Part shown: in pieces, positions 36,687 through 48,000 of the stretch
How the letters are laid out: each line of letters opens with the position of its first letter
Position numbering within the stretch: position 1 is the first letter of the stretch
Origin: Rhodococcus maanshanensis NBRC 100610
GTDB taxonomy: Bacteria > Actinomycetota > Actinomycetes > Mycobacteriales > Mycobacteriaceae
Assembly: GCF_001894865.1 (NCBI RefSeq)
Contig: NZ_BCXA01000043.1
Location: 1 to 60,485 of the forward strand
Reading direction: 5' to 3'
DNA length: 60,485 bases
Notes under the pieces: generated by a model
Databases searched by the model: none
What the model was told of the DNA's origin: nothing
What the model saw: the letters and a program-made list of their open reading frames with translations, nothing else
Translations under genes and position numbers: made by a program

Positions 36687-38234
36687 ATGGCTCGGAAATG
36701 GTGGACCCTGATTGCCGTATGCACAGGGGTGTTCATGCTCTTGCTCGACGTGACGATCGTGAATGTCGCGCTGCCCGACATCCAGCGCGAGTTCGGTGCC
36801 TCGCTCACCGATCTGCAGTGGGTGATCGACGCCTACGCGCTCACCCTCGCGGCCTTCCTGCTCACCGCGGGAACGATCGCCGACAAGTACGGGAGGCGGC
36901 TGGTCTTCGCGGTCGGTCTCGTCGTGTTCACCGTCGGTTCGCTGCTCTGCGGGGTGGCCGACTCGCTGGTGCTGCTGTCCGCCTCGCGGGCGATTCAGGG
37001 TGTGGGCGGCGCGATCATGTTCGCGACCTCCCTCGCGTTGCTGGCGGGCGCGTTCGCGCCGCGCGAGCGAGGCGTCGCCTTCGGTGTGTTCGGCGCCGTC
37101 ACCGGTGTCGCGGTGGCGGTGGGGCCGGTCCTCGGCGGGGCCCTCACGAGCGGGTTGTCCTGGCGGTGGATCTTCTTCGTCAACCTCCCCATCGGGATCG
37201 CGGCCCTGGCGGTGACGCTGTTGCGGGTCGACGAGTCGCGGGCACCGACCGCGCACCGGGTGGACTGGGCGGGCTGTGTGGCGTTCAGCGCCGCGCTCGG
37301 TGCGCTGGTGTTCGGGCTGATCCGCAGCCACGTCGACGGCTGGGGGTCGGTCACGGTGGCGGGCTCGCTGGTGGCCTCCGTGGTGCTACTCGTGGCCTTC
37401 GTTGTCATCGAAAAGACCTCGGCCGCACCGATGTTGGACCTCAGCCTGCTGCGTGTACCGACCTTCGGCGGCGGGTTGATCGCCGCCTGGGCCATCTCCG
37501 CCTCGCTGTTCTCGCTGCTGACCTATCTGGTGATCTTCCTCCAGGGCATCCAGGGCTACTCGGCCGTCGAGACCGGGCTGCGGTTCCTGCCGCTGACCCT
37601 CGCGATCTTCGTGACCGCCGGGGTGGCGGGCCGGCTGAGCGACGTGGTCCCGGTGCGCTGGCTGATCGCCCCCGGGTTCGTCCTGGTCGCGGCCGGGCTC
37701 TGGCTGATGCGCGGCGTCGACCCGGCGGGCAGCTGGACCCAGTTCGTCCCCGGCTTCCTCGTCGCGGGCGCAGGCGCCGGGCTGATCAACCCGCCGCTCG
37801 CCTCGACCGCGGTCGGGGTCGTCGAGCAGGACCGCGCGGGCATGGCCTCGGGCATCAACTCGACATTCCGGCAGGTCGGCATCGCGACCGGCGTCGCCGC
37901 CCTCGGCAGTCTGCTTGCCTCGCGGATGGACGACTCGGTACGAGCGGCCCTGTCGGACGGTCCGCTCGCGGGCCGGGCGGGGGAGTTCGCGGACGCGGTC
38001 AGCAGCGGCAGCACCGCGTCGGCGATCGGCTCGCTGCCGCCCGAACTCCGTGGGCTCGCGGCGCGGGCCGCCGGCACCGGATATGCCGAGGCGCTCGACG
38101 GCATCCTGCTGATCGGTTCGGCGACCGCGGCGCTGGCGGCGGTCGCGACGCTGCTGCTCATCCGGTCCCGCGACTTCGTCGAGGCGCCGGGGGAACCGGC
38201 GTCGAGCGAGGCGGCGGCCGCGGTTCGAGTGTGA
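36687..38234 (+). CDS. MFS multidrug exporter, DHA2 (14-TM) type
   Basis: A 515-residue proton-driven exporter. It starts ARKWWTLIAVCTGVFMLLLDVTIVNVALP with motif D1 of the DHA2 family, then IADKYGRRLVF (motif A) and GPVLGGALTSGLSWRWIFFVNLPIG (motif C). About 14 hydrophobic segments can be counted. The C-terminal tail is short and polar. Start: ATG at 36687 behind AGGAAAGGGG; the upstream frame runs antisense to the regulator. It is paired with the divergent TetR. The natural substrate is unknown. Confidence 0.92.
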   Translation: MARKWWTLIAVCTGVFMLLLDVTIVNVALPDIQREFGASLTDLQWVIDAYALTLAAFLLTAGTIADKYGRRLVFAVGLVVFTVGSLLCGVADSLVLLSASRAIQGVGGAIMFATSLALLAGAFAPRERGVAFGVFGAVTGVAVAVGPVLGGALTSGLSWRWIFFVNLPIGIAALAVTLLRVDESRAPTAHRVDWAGCVAFSAALGALVFGLIRSHVDGWGSVTVAGSLVASVVLLVAFVVIEKTSAAPMLDLSLLRVPTFGGGLIAAWAISASLFSLLTYLVIFLQGIQGYSAVETGLRFLPLTLAIFVTAGVAGRLSDVVPVRWLIAPGFVLVAAGLWLMRGVDPAGSWTQFVPGFLVAGAGAGLINPPLASTAVGVVEQDRAGMASGINSTFRQVGIATGVAALGSLLASRMDDSVRAALSDGPLAGRAGEFADAVSSGSTASAIGSLPPELRGLAARAAGTGYAEALDGILLIGSATAALAAVATLLLIRSRDFVEAPGEPASSEAAAAVRV

Positions 38235-38310
38235 GGGTCGCCGTCACGGAGTGCGGTCCCGGCCGTGTCGCGCGGCCGGGACCGTCGCCCGATTTGGTAG
38301 AGCTGACTGC

Positions 38311-38649
38311 ATGGGAACACTCACGGTCACCGGCAGCACCCTTCGCCTCACCCTGTCGACCTGGGAGAAGGTCGGTGCCCTCCATGGCGACGTCGAGGTC
38401 CCGTTGAGTTCGATCCGTGCCGTCGAGGTCTGTCCCGACGGGCCGTCGGCGCCGCGCGGCATCCGTGCGCCGGGATTGGGCGTGCCCGGCGGCCGCAAAC
38501 TCGGCACCTGGCGCTCACGAGGGCGGCGCGAGTTCGTCGACGTGCGCAGGGGGCAGCCCGCGTTGCGGATCGAGCTCTCGGGTCAGCCGTTCGCCGCGCT
38601 GGTGGTCGGGGTGGACGATCCGGAGGCCCTCGCGCGGCGCCTCGGGTAG
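38311..38649 (+). CDS. small PH-like domain protein
   Basis: A 112-residue protein that looks all-beta with a final helix. It opens MGTLTVTGSTLRLTLSTWEKV, with VEVPLSSIRAVEVCPD. The middle is GIRAPGLGVPGGRKLGTWRS and the end is VVGVDDPEALARRLG. The pattern matches short bacterial PH-domain proteins of unknown function. Start: ATG at 38311; the frame is open further upstream but without a ribosome site. It stands alone between the MFS gene and the fas leader. Confidence 0.7.
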   Translation: MGTLTVTGSTLRLTLSTWEKVGALHGDVEVPLSSIRAVEVCPDGPSAPRGIRAPGLGVPGGRKLGTWRSRGRREFVDVRRGQPALRIELSGQPFAALVVGVDDPEALARRLG

Positions 38650-38654
38650 CCGGA

Positions 38655-38700
38655 ACCGTGCGCGCTTTTCGCCCCCATGGGGGTGCAACTCGCGCACGGT
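38655..38700. terminator. long nested dyad ahead of the fas leader
   Basis: Outer arms ACCGTGCGCG and CGCGCACGGT enclose an inner perfect palindrome CCCCCATGGGGG (38672-38683). It begins 6 nt after the PH-like gene stop and can fold as one long stem, so it probably ends that gene. There is no T run. Confidence 0.5.
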
Positions 38701-39004
38701 CGGCGGAGCCGCTGATAACGAGTTGGTAACGATCAATATGAGGGGTTCCTCAGGTTTCGCGCGGGGTCGTTTTCGGTCCGGCCAGCACGTTCTCTCCCTA
38801 CCCGCGAGTCACTTGTGAAGCCGATTTGTGACCTGCGTCACGCCTACTACCTGGTAGAACGCTTGTCCAGGTCGCAAACGTGAGGAAATCCTCACGATTC
38901 TGTGCGAGCCTGATCGCGTCCCCGAAGATCCGTCCGCGGCCTGCCGATGTGCCGCGTGTGGCCCGAGATCTCGGTGGGCATCGACCAGGAGAGGACAGTC
39001 AATC
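38701..39004 (+). promoter_or_regulatory. fas leader/promoter region with a CRP-like site and a dyad
   Basis: This is the 5' region of fas, with no open gene. It holds TGTGACCTGCGTCACG at 38827-38842, close to the TGTGA-N6-TCACA consensus of actinobacterial cAMP-receptor proteins (Crp, GlxR). It also holds an 18-bp dyad CGTGAGGA-AA-TCCTCACG at 38879-38896. The ribosome site AGGAGAGG lies just before the GTG start. Which protein binds the dyad is unknown; FasR is the known fas activator in mycobacteria, but I cannot match its site here. Confidence 0.6.
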
Positions 39005-42000
39005 GTGACGATCGACGAGAGCACGCCGGTGGGTAAGGGAAGCGGCACCGGAGGGTCGCGGATCTCTGCGCGCGCCGGGTCTCCGAAATCCGCGCTGCGC
39101 GATCGGCTCGTTGCCGGTGAGCCGTATGCCCTCGCGTTCGGCGGCCAGGGCGCGGCGTGGCTGGCCCCCCTCGAGGAGCTGATCCGCGACAACGGCCTCG
39201 AGCCCGACATGACCGACCTCGTCAACGAGGCGGCCGCCCTCCTCGCGCCCGTCGCGCAGGACCTGCTGGTGGTCCGGCCCGCGGGCTTCGATCCCATCGG
39301 CTGGATCCTCGAGCAGGACGTCGTGGACGAGGACGTCACCCCGGCAGGCCCCTCCGCCGCGGCCCTCACCTCCGCGTCGGTCTCGCTGCCCGGTGTCTTC
39401 CTCGCGCAGCTCGCCGCCCTGCGGTCGCTGCGCCTGCAGGGTCTCGACCCCGCCCAGAACGCGCCGGTCGCCGTGATCGGGCACTCGCAGGGGATGCTCG
39501 GCGTGCAGGCCGTCGCCGACGGCGGCGACACCGACGGCGCTCTCCTGGCCATCGCGCAGCTGATCGGTGCGGCAGCGGTCCTGGTCGGCCGCCGTCGCGG
39601 CGTCATCGGCGGCGCCGAGCGCGCCCCCATGCTCGCCATCTCCGATGTGGACCCGGAGCGCATCCAGGCCATCGTGGACGAGGTCGCCGCCGGCGTCGAC
39701 GCCGAGCGCGCCGCCGTGATGGCCATCCGCAACGCCCGCCGCCGCGTCGTGGTCTCCGGCACCCCGGCGCAGCTGGCCCGCGTCCAGCAGCGGGCCGAGC
39801 AGATCGCCGAGGACGAGGCGCGTGAGCGCGATGCCAAGAAGCGCGGCGGCGCCGTGTTCTCGCCGGTCTTCGAGCCGCTCGCGGTGGAGATCGGCTTCCA
39901 CCACCCGGCGCTCGCCGATGCCGTCGACACGGTCGGCGCCTGGGCCGTGCGTTGCGGGCTCGACCCCGAGCTCGCCAGCGAGCTGGCCCGCCTCTGCCTG
40001 GTCGACCCCGTCGACTGGGTCGCCGCCGTGGACTCCGTGGTCGACGCCGGCGCGGCCTGGGTCCTCGACCTCGGCCCCGGCGACCTGCTCACCCGCATGA
40101 CGGCCGGTTCGCTGCGCGGGCGCGGCGTCGGCATCGTCGCGGCGTCCACGCGTCTGGGCCAGCGTCACCTCATCACCCCGGGCGCGGCGCCCGAGGTGGC
40201 GAAGGCGTGGAGCGAGTTCAAGCCGACCCTGGTGTCGCTGCCCGACGGCAAGGTCGGCGTCGAGACCGCGTTCACCCGGCTGACCGGTCGCTCACCGATC
40301 CTGCTCGCAGGCATGACCCCGACCACCGTCGACGCGAAGATCGTCGCCGCGGCGGCCAACGCCGGCCACTGGGCCGAGCTCGCCGGCGGCGGCCAGGTCA
40401 CCGAGAAGATCTTCACCGACCGGGTCGCCGAGCTGCAGACCCTGCTCGAGCCGGGCCGCGCGGTCCAGTTCAACTCGCTGTTCCTGGACCCCTACCTGTG
40501 GAAGCTCCAGCTCGGCGGCAAGCGGCTGGTGCAGCGGGCGCGCTCCGCGGGCGCCCCGATCGACGGCGTCATCGTCACGGCGGGCATCCCCGAGCTGGAC
40601 GAGGCCGTCGCGCTGATCGAGGAGCTGTCCGAGGTCGGCATCGGCCACGTCGCGTTCAAGCCCGGCACGGTCGCCCAGATCCGCTCGGTCATCCGAATCG
40701 CCAACGAGGTCCCCGACTTCCCGGTGATCGTGCACATCGAGGGCGGCAAGGCCGGCGGTCACCACTCCTGGGAGGACCTCGACGACCTGCTCGTCACCAC
40801 CTACGCCGAGCTGCGCGCCCGGCCGAACCTGGTGATCTGCGTCGGCGGCGGCATCGGCACCCCTGAGCGGGCCGCCGATTACCTCACCGGACGCTGGTCC
40901 ACCGAGGCCGGCTACCCGGCGATGCCGGTGGACGGCATCCTCGTCGGCACCGCCGCCATGGCGACGCTCGAGGCCACCACCGCCCCCGACGTGAAGCAGC
41001 TGCTGGTGGACACCCCCGGCACCCCCGACTGGGTCGGGGCCGGCACCGCGACCGGCGGCATGGCCTCGGGCCGCAGCCAGCTCGGCGCCGACATCCACGA
41101 GATCGACAACGCCGCCTCGCGCACCGGCCGCCTGCTCGACGAGGTCGCCGGTGACGCCGACGCCGTCGCGCAGCGCCGCGACGAGATCATCGCCGCGCTC
41201 GACGTCACGGCCAAGCCCTACTTCGGCGACGTCGCCACCATGACCTACGAGCGCTGGCTGCGCCGCTACCTGGAGCTGGCCGTCGGGATCGACTCGGCCA
41301 AGACGTTCGACTGCGGCACCGACTGGGCGGAGGCGTACGCCGACGCGACCGAGTCGGTCTGGCTCGACGGCACCTGGCGCGACCGCTTCGCCGAGATGCT
41401 GCGCCGCGCCGAGGCCCGGCTGCACCGCAACGACCGCGGCCCGATCCGGACCCTGTTCAACGACGAGCTGGTCCTCGAGCGCCCCGAGGCCGCGCTGTGC
41501 GCCCTTAAGGCCGCCTACCCGGACGCCGGCGCCGTCGTGCTGCACCCCGCCGACGTGCCGTTCTTCACCGCGCTGTGCAAGACCCCCGGCAAGCCGGTCA
41601 ACTTCGTGCCGGTCATCGACAAGGACGTCCGCCGCTGGTGGCGTTCCGATTCCCTGTGGCAGGCACACGATCCGCGCTACACCGCCGACCAGGTGTGCAT
41701 CATCCCGGGCACCGTCGCCGTCGCGGGCATCACCGAGGTGGACGAGCCGGTCGGTGACCTGCTCGACCGTTTCGAGCGCGCCACCACCGAGGAGCTGCTG
41801 GCCGAGGGCGCCGCGCCGACCGCCGTCGCGAGCCGCAGGCACGCGGCCACCGCCCGCGGTCTGCTCGGTGTCGTGCTGTCCGCGCCCGACGTGCTGTGGG
41901 CCTCGCGCCTGACCCGCAACCCCGTGCACCGGCTCGGCGACCTCGCCGACTGGACGGTCGCCGGGGACGGCGACAGCGCCACCCACGCCAGGACCGGCGC

Positions 42001-45000
42001 CACCCTGCACGCGGTGGACGCCGAGCACGCCGAGCTGACCGTTCCGCTGGTCGCCGACCGCGCCGTGCGGATCCGGATCACCGTGCCCGCCTCGACCCGT
42101 GACGGCGGCGCCCCGGTGGTGACCGCGGCGGACGCCGAGGCCGCCATGTCCGCGCTGCTCGGCGTCGCGGCAGGCCAGGACCTGCCCGCCGTCAAGAACG
42201 GTGTGGCGCGCGTCAACCTCGCCTGGGTGCCCGACCGGGTCGCCGACCACGCGGGCGTCACCGGCGCCGGGTTGCCCGAGTCGCTCGCCATCGGCACCAG
42301 TGCGGTGCCGGACGTCGTCGTCGGTGCCTGCTGGCCCGCCGTGTTCGCGGTGCTCGGCGCAGCCACCACGGCCGAGGGTGCGCACGTCATCGAGGGCATG
42401 CTCGACCTGGTCCACCTCGACCACGCCGTGGACCTGGTCGGGGCGATCCCGACCGAGACCAGCGTGCTCACCGTGAAGGCCGAGTCCGTCTCCGTCGTCG
42501 ACACCGACATGGGGCGCGTCGTCGAGGTGCACGTCGAGGTGGGGGCCATGCGCGAGCACGGCACCGCCGCGCCGACCTTCGCAAAGCTGGTGGAGCGCTT
42601 CGCGATCCGCGGCCGCACCGGTGCGGGCGAGCTGGCCGACCCGGCCCGCGCAGGCGGCTCGCTGACCGACGCGGCCACCGACACCCCGCGCCGCCGTCGC
42701 CGCCAGGCCACCATCGTCGCGCCGCGGCACATGGGCGCCTTCGCGGGCGTCTCGGGCGACCACAACCCGATCCACACCTCCGACGCGGCCGCGCTGCTCG
42801 CCGGGCTCGGCAGCCCGATCGTGCACGGCATGTGGCTCTCGGCCGCCGCCCAGCAGGTCGTCACCGCCATCGACCCGTCGGCGGTCGTGCCGCCGCGCAG
42901 GCTGACCGCGTGGACCGCCCGCTTCCTCGGCATGGTCCGCCCCGGCGCCGAGATCGACGTCCGCGTCGACCGCGTCGCCTACGACGGCGGCGCCGAGGTC
43001 ATCGAGGTCGGCTGCCGGGTGGACGGCGACCTGGTGATGGTCGCCTCCGGCCGCACCGCCGCGCCGAAGACCGTGTACGCCTTCCCCGGCCAGGGCATCC
43101 AGCGCCCCGGCATGGGCCTCGACGCCCGCGCCCGGTCCAAGGCCGCCCGGGAGATCTGGGACCGCGCCGACAAGCACACCCGCGGTGCCCTCGGCTTCTC
43201 GATCCTGGCCGTGGTCCGCGACAACCCGACCGTCCTCAAGGCACGTGGGGTCACCCACAAGCACCCCGACGGCGTCCTGCACCTGACCCAGTTCACCCAG
43301 GTCGCCATGGCCGTGCTGGGCGTCGCCCAGGTGGCGGAGCTGCGCGAGGCCGGCGCCTTCGTGGAGGACTCACTGCTGGCCGGCCACTCGGTCGGCGAGT
43401 ACAACGCGCTTGCGGCCGTCGCCGGGGTGCTGCCGCTCGAGGCCGTCCTCGAGGTGGTCTTCCAGCGCGGCTCCGCGATGCACGCTCTGGTGCCTCGCGA
43501 CGCGGCGGGCCGCTCCAACTACCGCCTCGCCGCGATCCGGCCGTCGCAGATCGGCGTTGCCGACGAGGACCTCGCGGAGTTCGTGGGAGGAGTCGCCGAG
43601 GAGACCGGCGAGTTCCTGGAGATCGTGAACCTGAACCTGCGCGGCTCGCAGTACGCCATCGCAGGCACCGTCGCGGGACTCGATGCGCTCGAGAAGGAGA
43701 TCGACCGCAAGCGCGCCGAGACCGGCGGCAAGCGGGCGTACATCCAGATCCCGGGCATCGACGTGCCGTTCCACTCGACCGTGCTGCGCGGCGGCGTTGA
43801 CGATTTCCGCGGTCGCCTGCTCGACCTGCTTCCGCAGGACATCGACCCGGCCATCCTGATCGGGCGCTACATCCCGAACCTGGTGCCCAAGCCGTTCTCG
43901 CTCGAGCGCGAGTTCATCCAGGAGATCGCCGATCTGGTGCCCTCCGAGCCGCTGGCCGCGGTGCTCGCGGACTTCGACGGGCACGCCGCCGATCCGGCGA
44001 GCCTGACCCGCATCGTGCTGTCGGAGCTGCTGGCCTGGCAGTTCGCCAGCCCGGTGCGCTGGATCGAGACGCAGGACCTGCTGTTCGCCGACGAGGTCGA
44101 CGGTGGCCTCGGCGTGGAGCGTTTCGTCGAGATCGGCCTCGGCGCGGTGCCCACCGTGGCGAACCTGGCCTCGCAGACCCTGAAGCTGCCCGGTCGTTTC
44201 GGCAACCCGGTCGAGGTGCTCAACATCGAGCGCGAGGCGGGCATCGTCTTCTCGACCGACACCGACCCGGCGCCCGTCGAGGACGACGAGCCGGTGGCGG
44301 AAGCGGTCGCGGAGGCACCCGCCGCCGCGGCGGTGCCCGCACCCGTCGCCGCCCCGGCGGCGGCCACCGGCGGCCCGCGTCCCGACGACATCGCGTTCTC
44401 TGCATCGGACGCCACCGCCGTGCTCATCGGGCTGTGGACCAAGCTGCGCCCCGACCAGATCGGCCCCGTCGACACCATCGAGGCGCTCTGCGACGGCGTG
44501 TCCTCGCGTCGTAACCAGCTGCTCGTCGACCTCGGCGCGGAGCTGTCCCTCGGCGCCATCGACGGCGCGGCGGATGCCGACATGGGCTCGCTCGCGGTCA
44601 CCGTCAACAAGCTGGCCCGCACCTACAAGCCGTTCGGCCCGGTGCTCACCGACTCGGTGAACGACCACCTGCGCAAGGTCTTCGGGCCGTCGGGCAAGCG
44701 CCCCGCCGCCATCGCGGAGCGGGTCGCCAAGGTGTGGGAGCTCGGATCCGGTTGGGCCAGCCACGTCACCGCCGAGGTGGCGCTCGGCACCCGCGACGGA
44801 TCGAGCGTTCGAGGCGGGGCGCTCGGCGGCCTGCACGAGGGCGCCCTCTCCGACGGCGCCGCAGTGGACGCGGTGATCGACGCCGCGGTCCAGTCCGTCG
44901 CTTCCCGTCGGGGCGTCGCCGTGTCGCTGCCCGCCACCGGTGGCGGGGCAGGCGGCACCGTGGACGCCGCCGCGCTCGGCGAGTTCACCGAGCACATCAC

Positions 45001-48000
45001 CGGCCGCAACGGCGTGCTCGCCTCCGCGGCCCGGCTGGTGCTCGAGCAGCTCGGACTGTCGGACGAGCCCACGGTGGAGGTCGCGGCCGACACCGAACTG
45101 GCCGACCTGGTGTCCGCCGAGCTCGGTGCTGACTGGCCGCGTCTGGTCGCCCCTGCCTTCGACGACCGCAAGGCCGTCCTGATCGACGACAGGTGGGCGA
45201 CCGCCCGCGAGGACCTGGCCCGGCTGTGGATCGGCGACCACGCGACCGTGGTCTCGGTGACCGAGGCCGACTTCACCGGCGCGGGCAGTGCCGTGGCCGC
45301 GCATGCGGACTGGTGGCGTCAGCGCGCCGAGGCCGAGGGCCGTGAGGAACTCGTGCAGGCATACGCCGACATCGCCGCGGCCGCCGCCGTCACCGACGAC
45401 GAGCCCGGCGTCTGGGCCGACCAGGTTGCGGTCGTGACCGGCGCCAGCAAGGGTTCCATCGCGGCCTCGGTCGCGGGTGGCCTGCTGCGCGGCGGTGCGA
45501 CGGTCTTCGTGACCACCTCGCGCCTGGACTCCGAGCGGCTCGGCTTCTACCGGAAGCTGTACCGCGCCAACGCCCGTGCCGGCGCATCCCTCTGGGTGGT
45601 GCCCGCCAACATGGCGTCCTACGCCGATGTCGACGCGCTGATCTCCTGGATCGGCGAGGAGCAGACGGAGACCGCGGGCGGAGCGAAGAAGCTGGTCAAG
45701 GAGGCCGTCACCCCGACGATGCTCTTCCCGTTCGCCGCGCCCCGGGTCGGCGGTGAGCTCTCCGACGCGGGCGCCCGCGCCGAGATGGAGATGCGGGTCC
45801 TGCTGTGGTCGGTCGAGCGGCTGATCGGTGGGCTGTCGAAGATCGGCTACGACCGCGACGTCGACACCCACCTGCACGTGGTGCTGCCGGGCTCCCCGAA
45901 CCGGGGCCTGTTCGGCGGCGACGGTGCCTACGGTGAGTCGAAGGCCGCGCTCGACGCGGTGGTCATGCGCTGGAACGCGGAGCGCACCTGGGCCGAGCGC
46001 GTCACCCTCGTGCACGCCCTGATCGGCTGGGTGCGCGGCACCGGGCTGATGGGCGGCAACGACCCGATGGTCGAGGCCGTCGAGGCCAAGGGCGTGCGCA
46101 CCTGGTCCACCGACGAGATGGCCGAGCAGCTGCTGGCCGCCTGCACCCGGGAGACCGTCACCGCGGCCGCCGCCGCGCCGGTCCAGCTGGACCTGACCGG
46201 TGGCCTGGCGGAGGTCGACCTCGACCTGGTGGCCCTGTCCCGCGAGGCGGCCGACGCCGAGAAGGCGGCGGCGGTCGAGCCCGAGGACGACGCGACCGAC
46301 ACCGTCGACGCGCTGCCGGCGCCGCCGCGGATCGGGGACGCCCCGGCCGCGCCGTCGTGGCCCGAGTTGGACGTCAACCCGTCCGACCTGGTGGTCATCG
46401 TCGGTGCCGGTGAGCTCGGACCCTACGGCTCGTCCCGTACCCGCTTCGAGATGGAGGTCGACGAGAAGCTCTCGGCGGCAGGCGTTCTCGAGCTGGCCTG
46501 GAATACCGGTCTGGTCACGTGGGAGAGCGACCCGGTTGCGGGCTGGTACGACACCGAGACCGGTGAACTGGTGCCGGAGGCGGAGATCGCGGACCGCTAC
46601 CACGACACCGTCGTCGAGAGGTGCGGCATCCGCACCTACGGGGACGAGGGCGCCATGGTGGACAACACGGCCCCGCTGCTCACCTCCGTGTTCCTCGACA
46701 ACGACCTCACGTTCGTGGTCGGCAGCGAGGCGGAGGCCAGGGCCTTCGTCGACTCGGATCCGGAGCACACCGTCGCGTCGGTGGTCCCGGACAGCGGCGA
46801 CTGGCAGGTCACCCGCCGGGCGGGCACCGAGATCCGGGTGCCCCGCAAGGCGAAGCTGACCCGCACCGTCGGCGGCCAGATCCCCACCGGTTTCGACGTC
46901 ACCAAGTGGGGCATCCCCGCGGACATGGCCGGCTCGGTGGACCGGGTTGGCCTGTGGAACCTGGTCACCACGGTGGACGCGTTCCTCACCGGCGGCTTCA
47001 CCCCCTCGGAGCTGCTGCGCTGGGTGCACCCCTCCGCGGTGGCGAACACCCAGGGCACCGGCATGGGCGGCATGACCTCGATGCGCTCGCTCTACATCGA
47101 CACCCTGCTGGGTGAGTCGCGGGCGAACGACATCCTGCAGGAGGCGCTGCCGAACGTCATTGCGGCGCACGTGGTCCAGTCCTACGTCGGCGGCTACGGC
47201 GCGATGGTGCACCCGGTCGCGGCCTGCGCAACGGCGGCGGTCTCGGTCGAGGAGGGCGTCGACAAGATCCGACTCGGCAAGGCGCAGCTGGTGGTCGCAG
47301 GCGGATTCGACGACCTCGGCATCGAGGGCATCGTCGGCTTCGGCGACATGTCCGCGACGGCGAAGTCGGAGGACATGCTGGCCAAGGGGATCGACGAGCG
47401 TCGGTTCTCCCGCGCCAACGATCGTCGGCGCGGCGGGTTCGTCGAGTCGGCAGGCGGCGGCACCATCCTGCTGGCCAGGGGAGACCTGGCGCTGGAGATG
47501 GGACTGCCGGTGCTCGGTGTGGTCGCATGGGCGGGCTCGTTCGCCGACGGCGTGCACACCTCGATCCCGGCCCCGGGAATCGGCGCGCTCGGTGCCGGAC
47601 GCGGCGGCCAGGACTCGCAGCTGGCGCTCTCGCTCAACGCGCTTGGTGTCACCGCCGACGACATCTCCGTGGTGTCCAAGCACGACACCTCCACGGCGGC
47701 AAACGATCCGAACGAGGCCGAGCTGCACGAGCGGCTCGGGGCGGCGCTGGGTCGCAGCGCCGGGGCCCCGCTGTTCGTGGTCTCGCAGAAGAGCCTGACC
47801 GGGCACGCGAAGGGCGGCGCGGCCGCGTTCCAGCTGATCGGCCTGTGCCAGGTGCTCGCCCAGGGCGTCATCCCGCCGAACCGCAGCCTGGACTGCGTGG
47901 ACGAGAAGATGACCGAGTTCTCGCACCTGGTCTGGCCGCGCGAACCGCTTCGCTTCGGCGAGCGGCTCCCGCTCCGGGCGGGCCTGCTGACCAGCCTCGG

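Noticed and set aside
40292-43282. 996-codon minus-strand frame opposite fas
   Set aside because: Same shadow effect: low-complexity composition and no recognisable domain.
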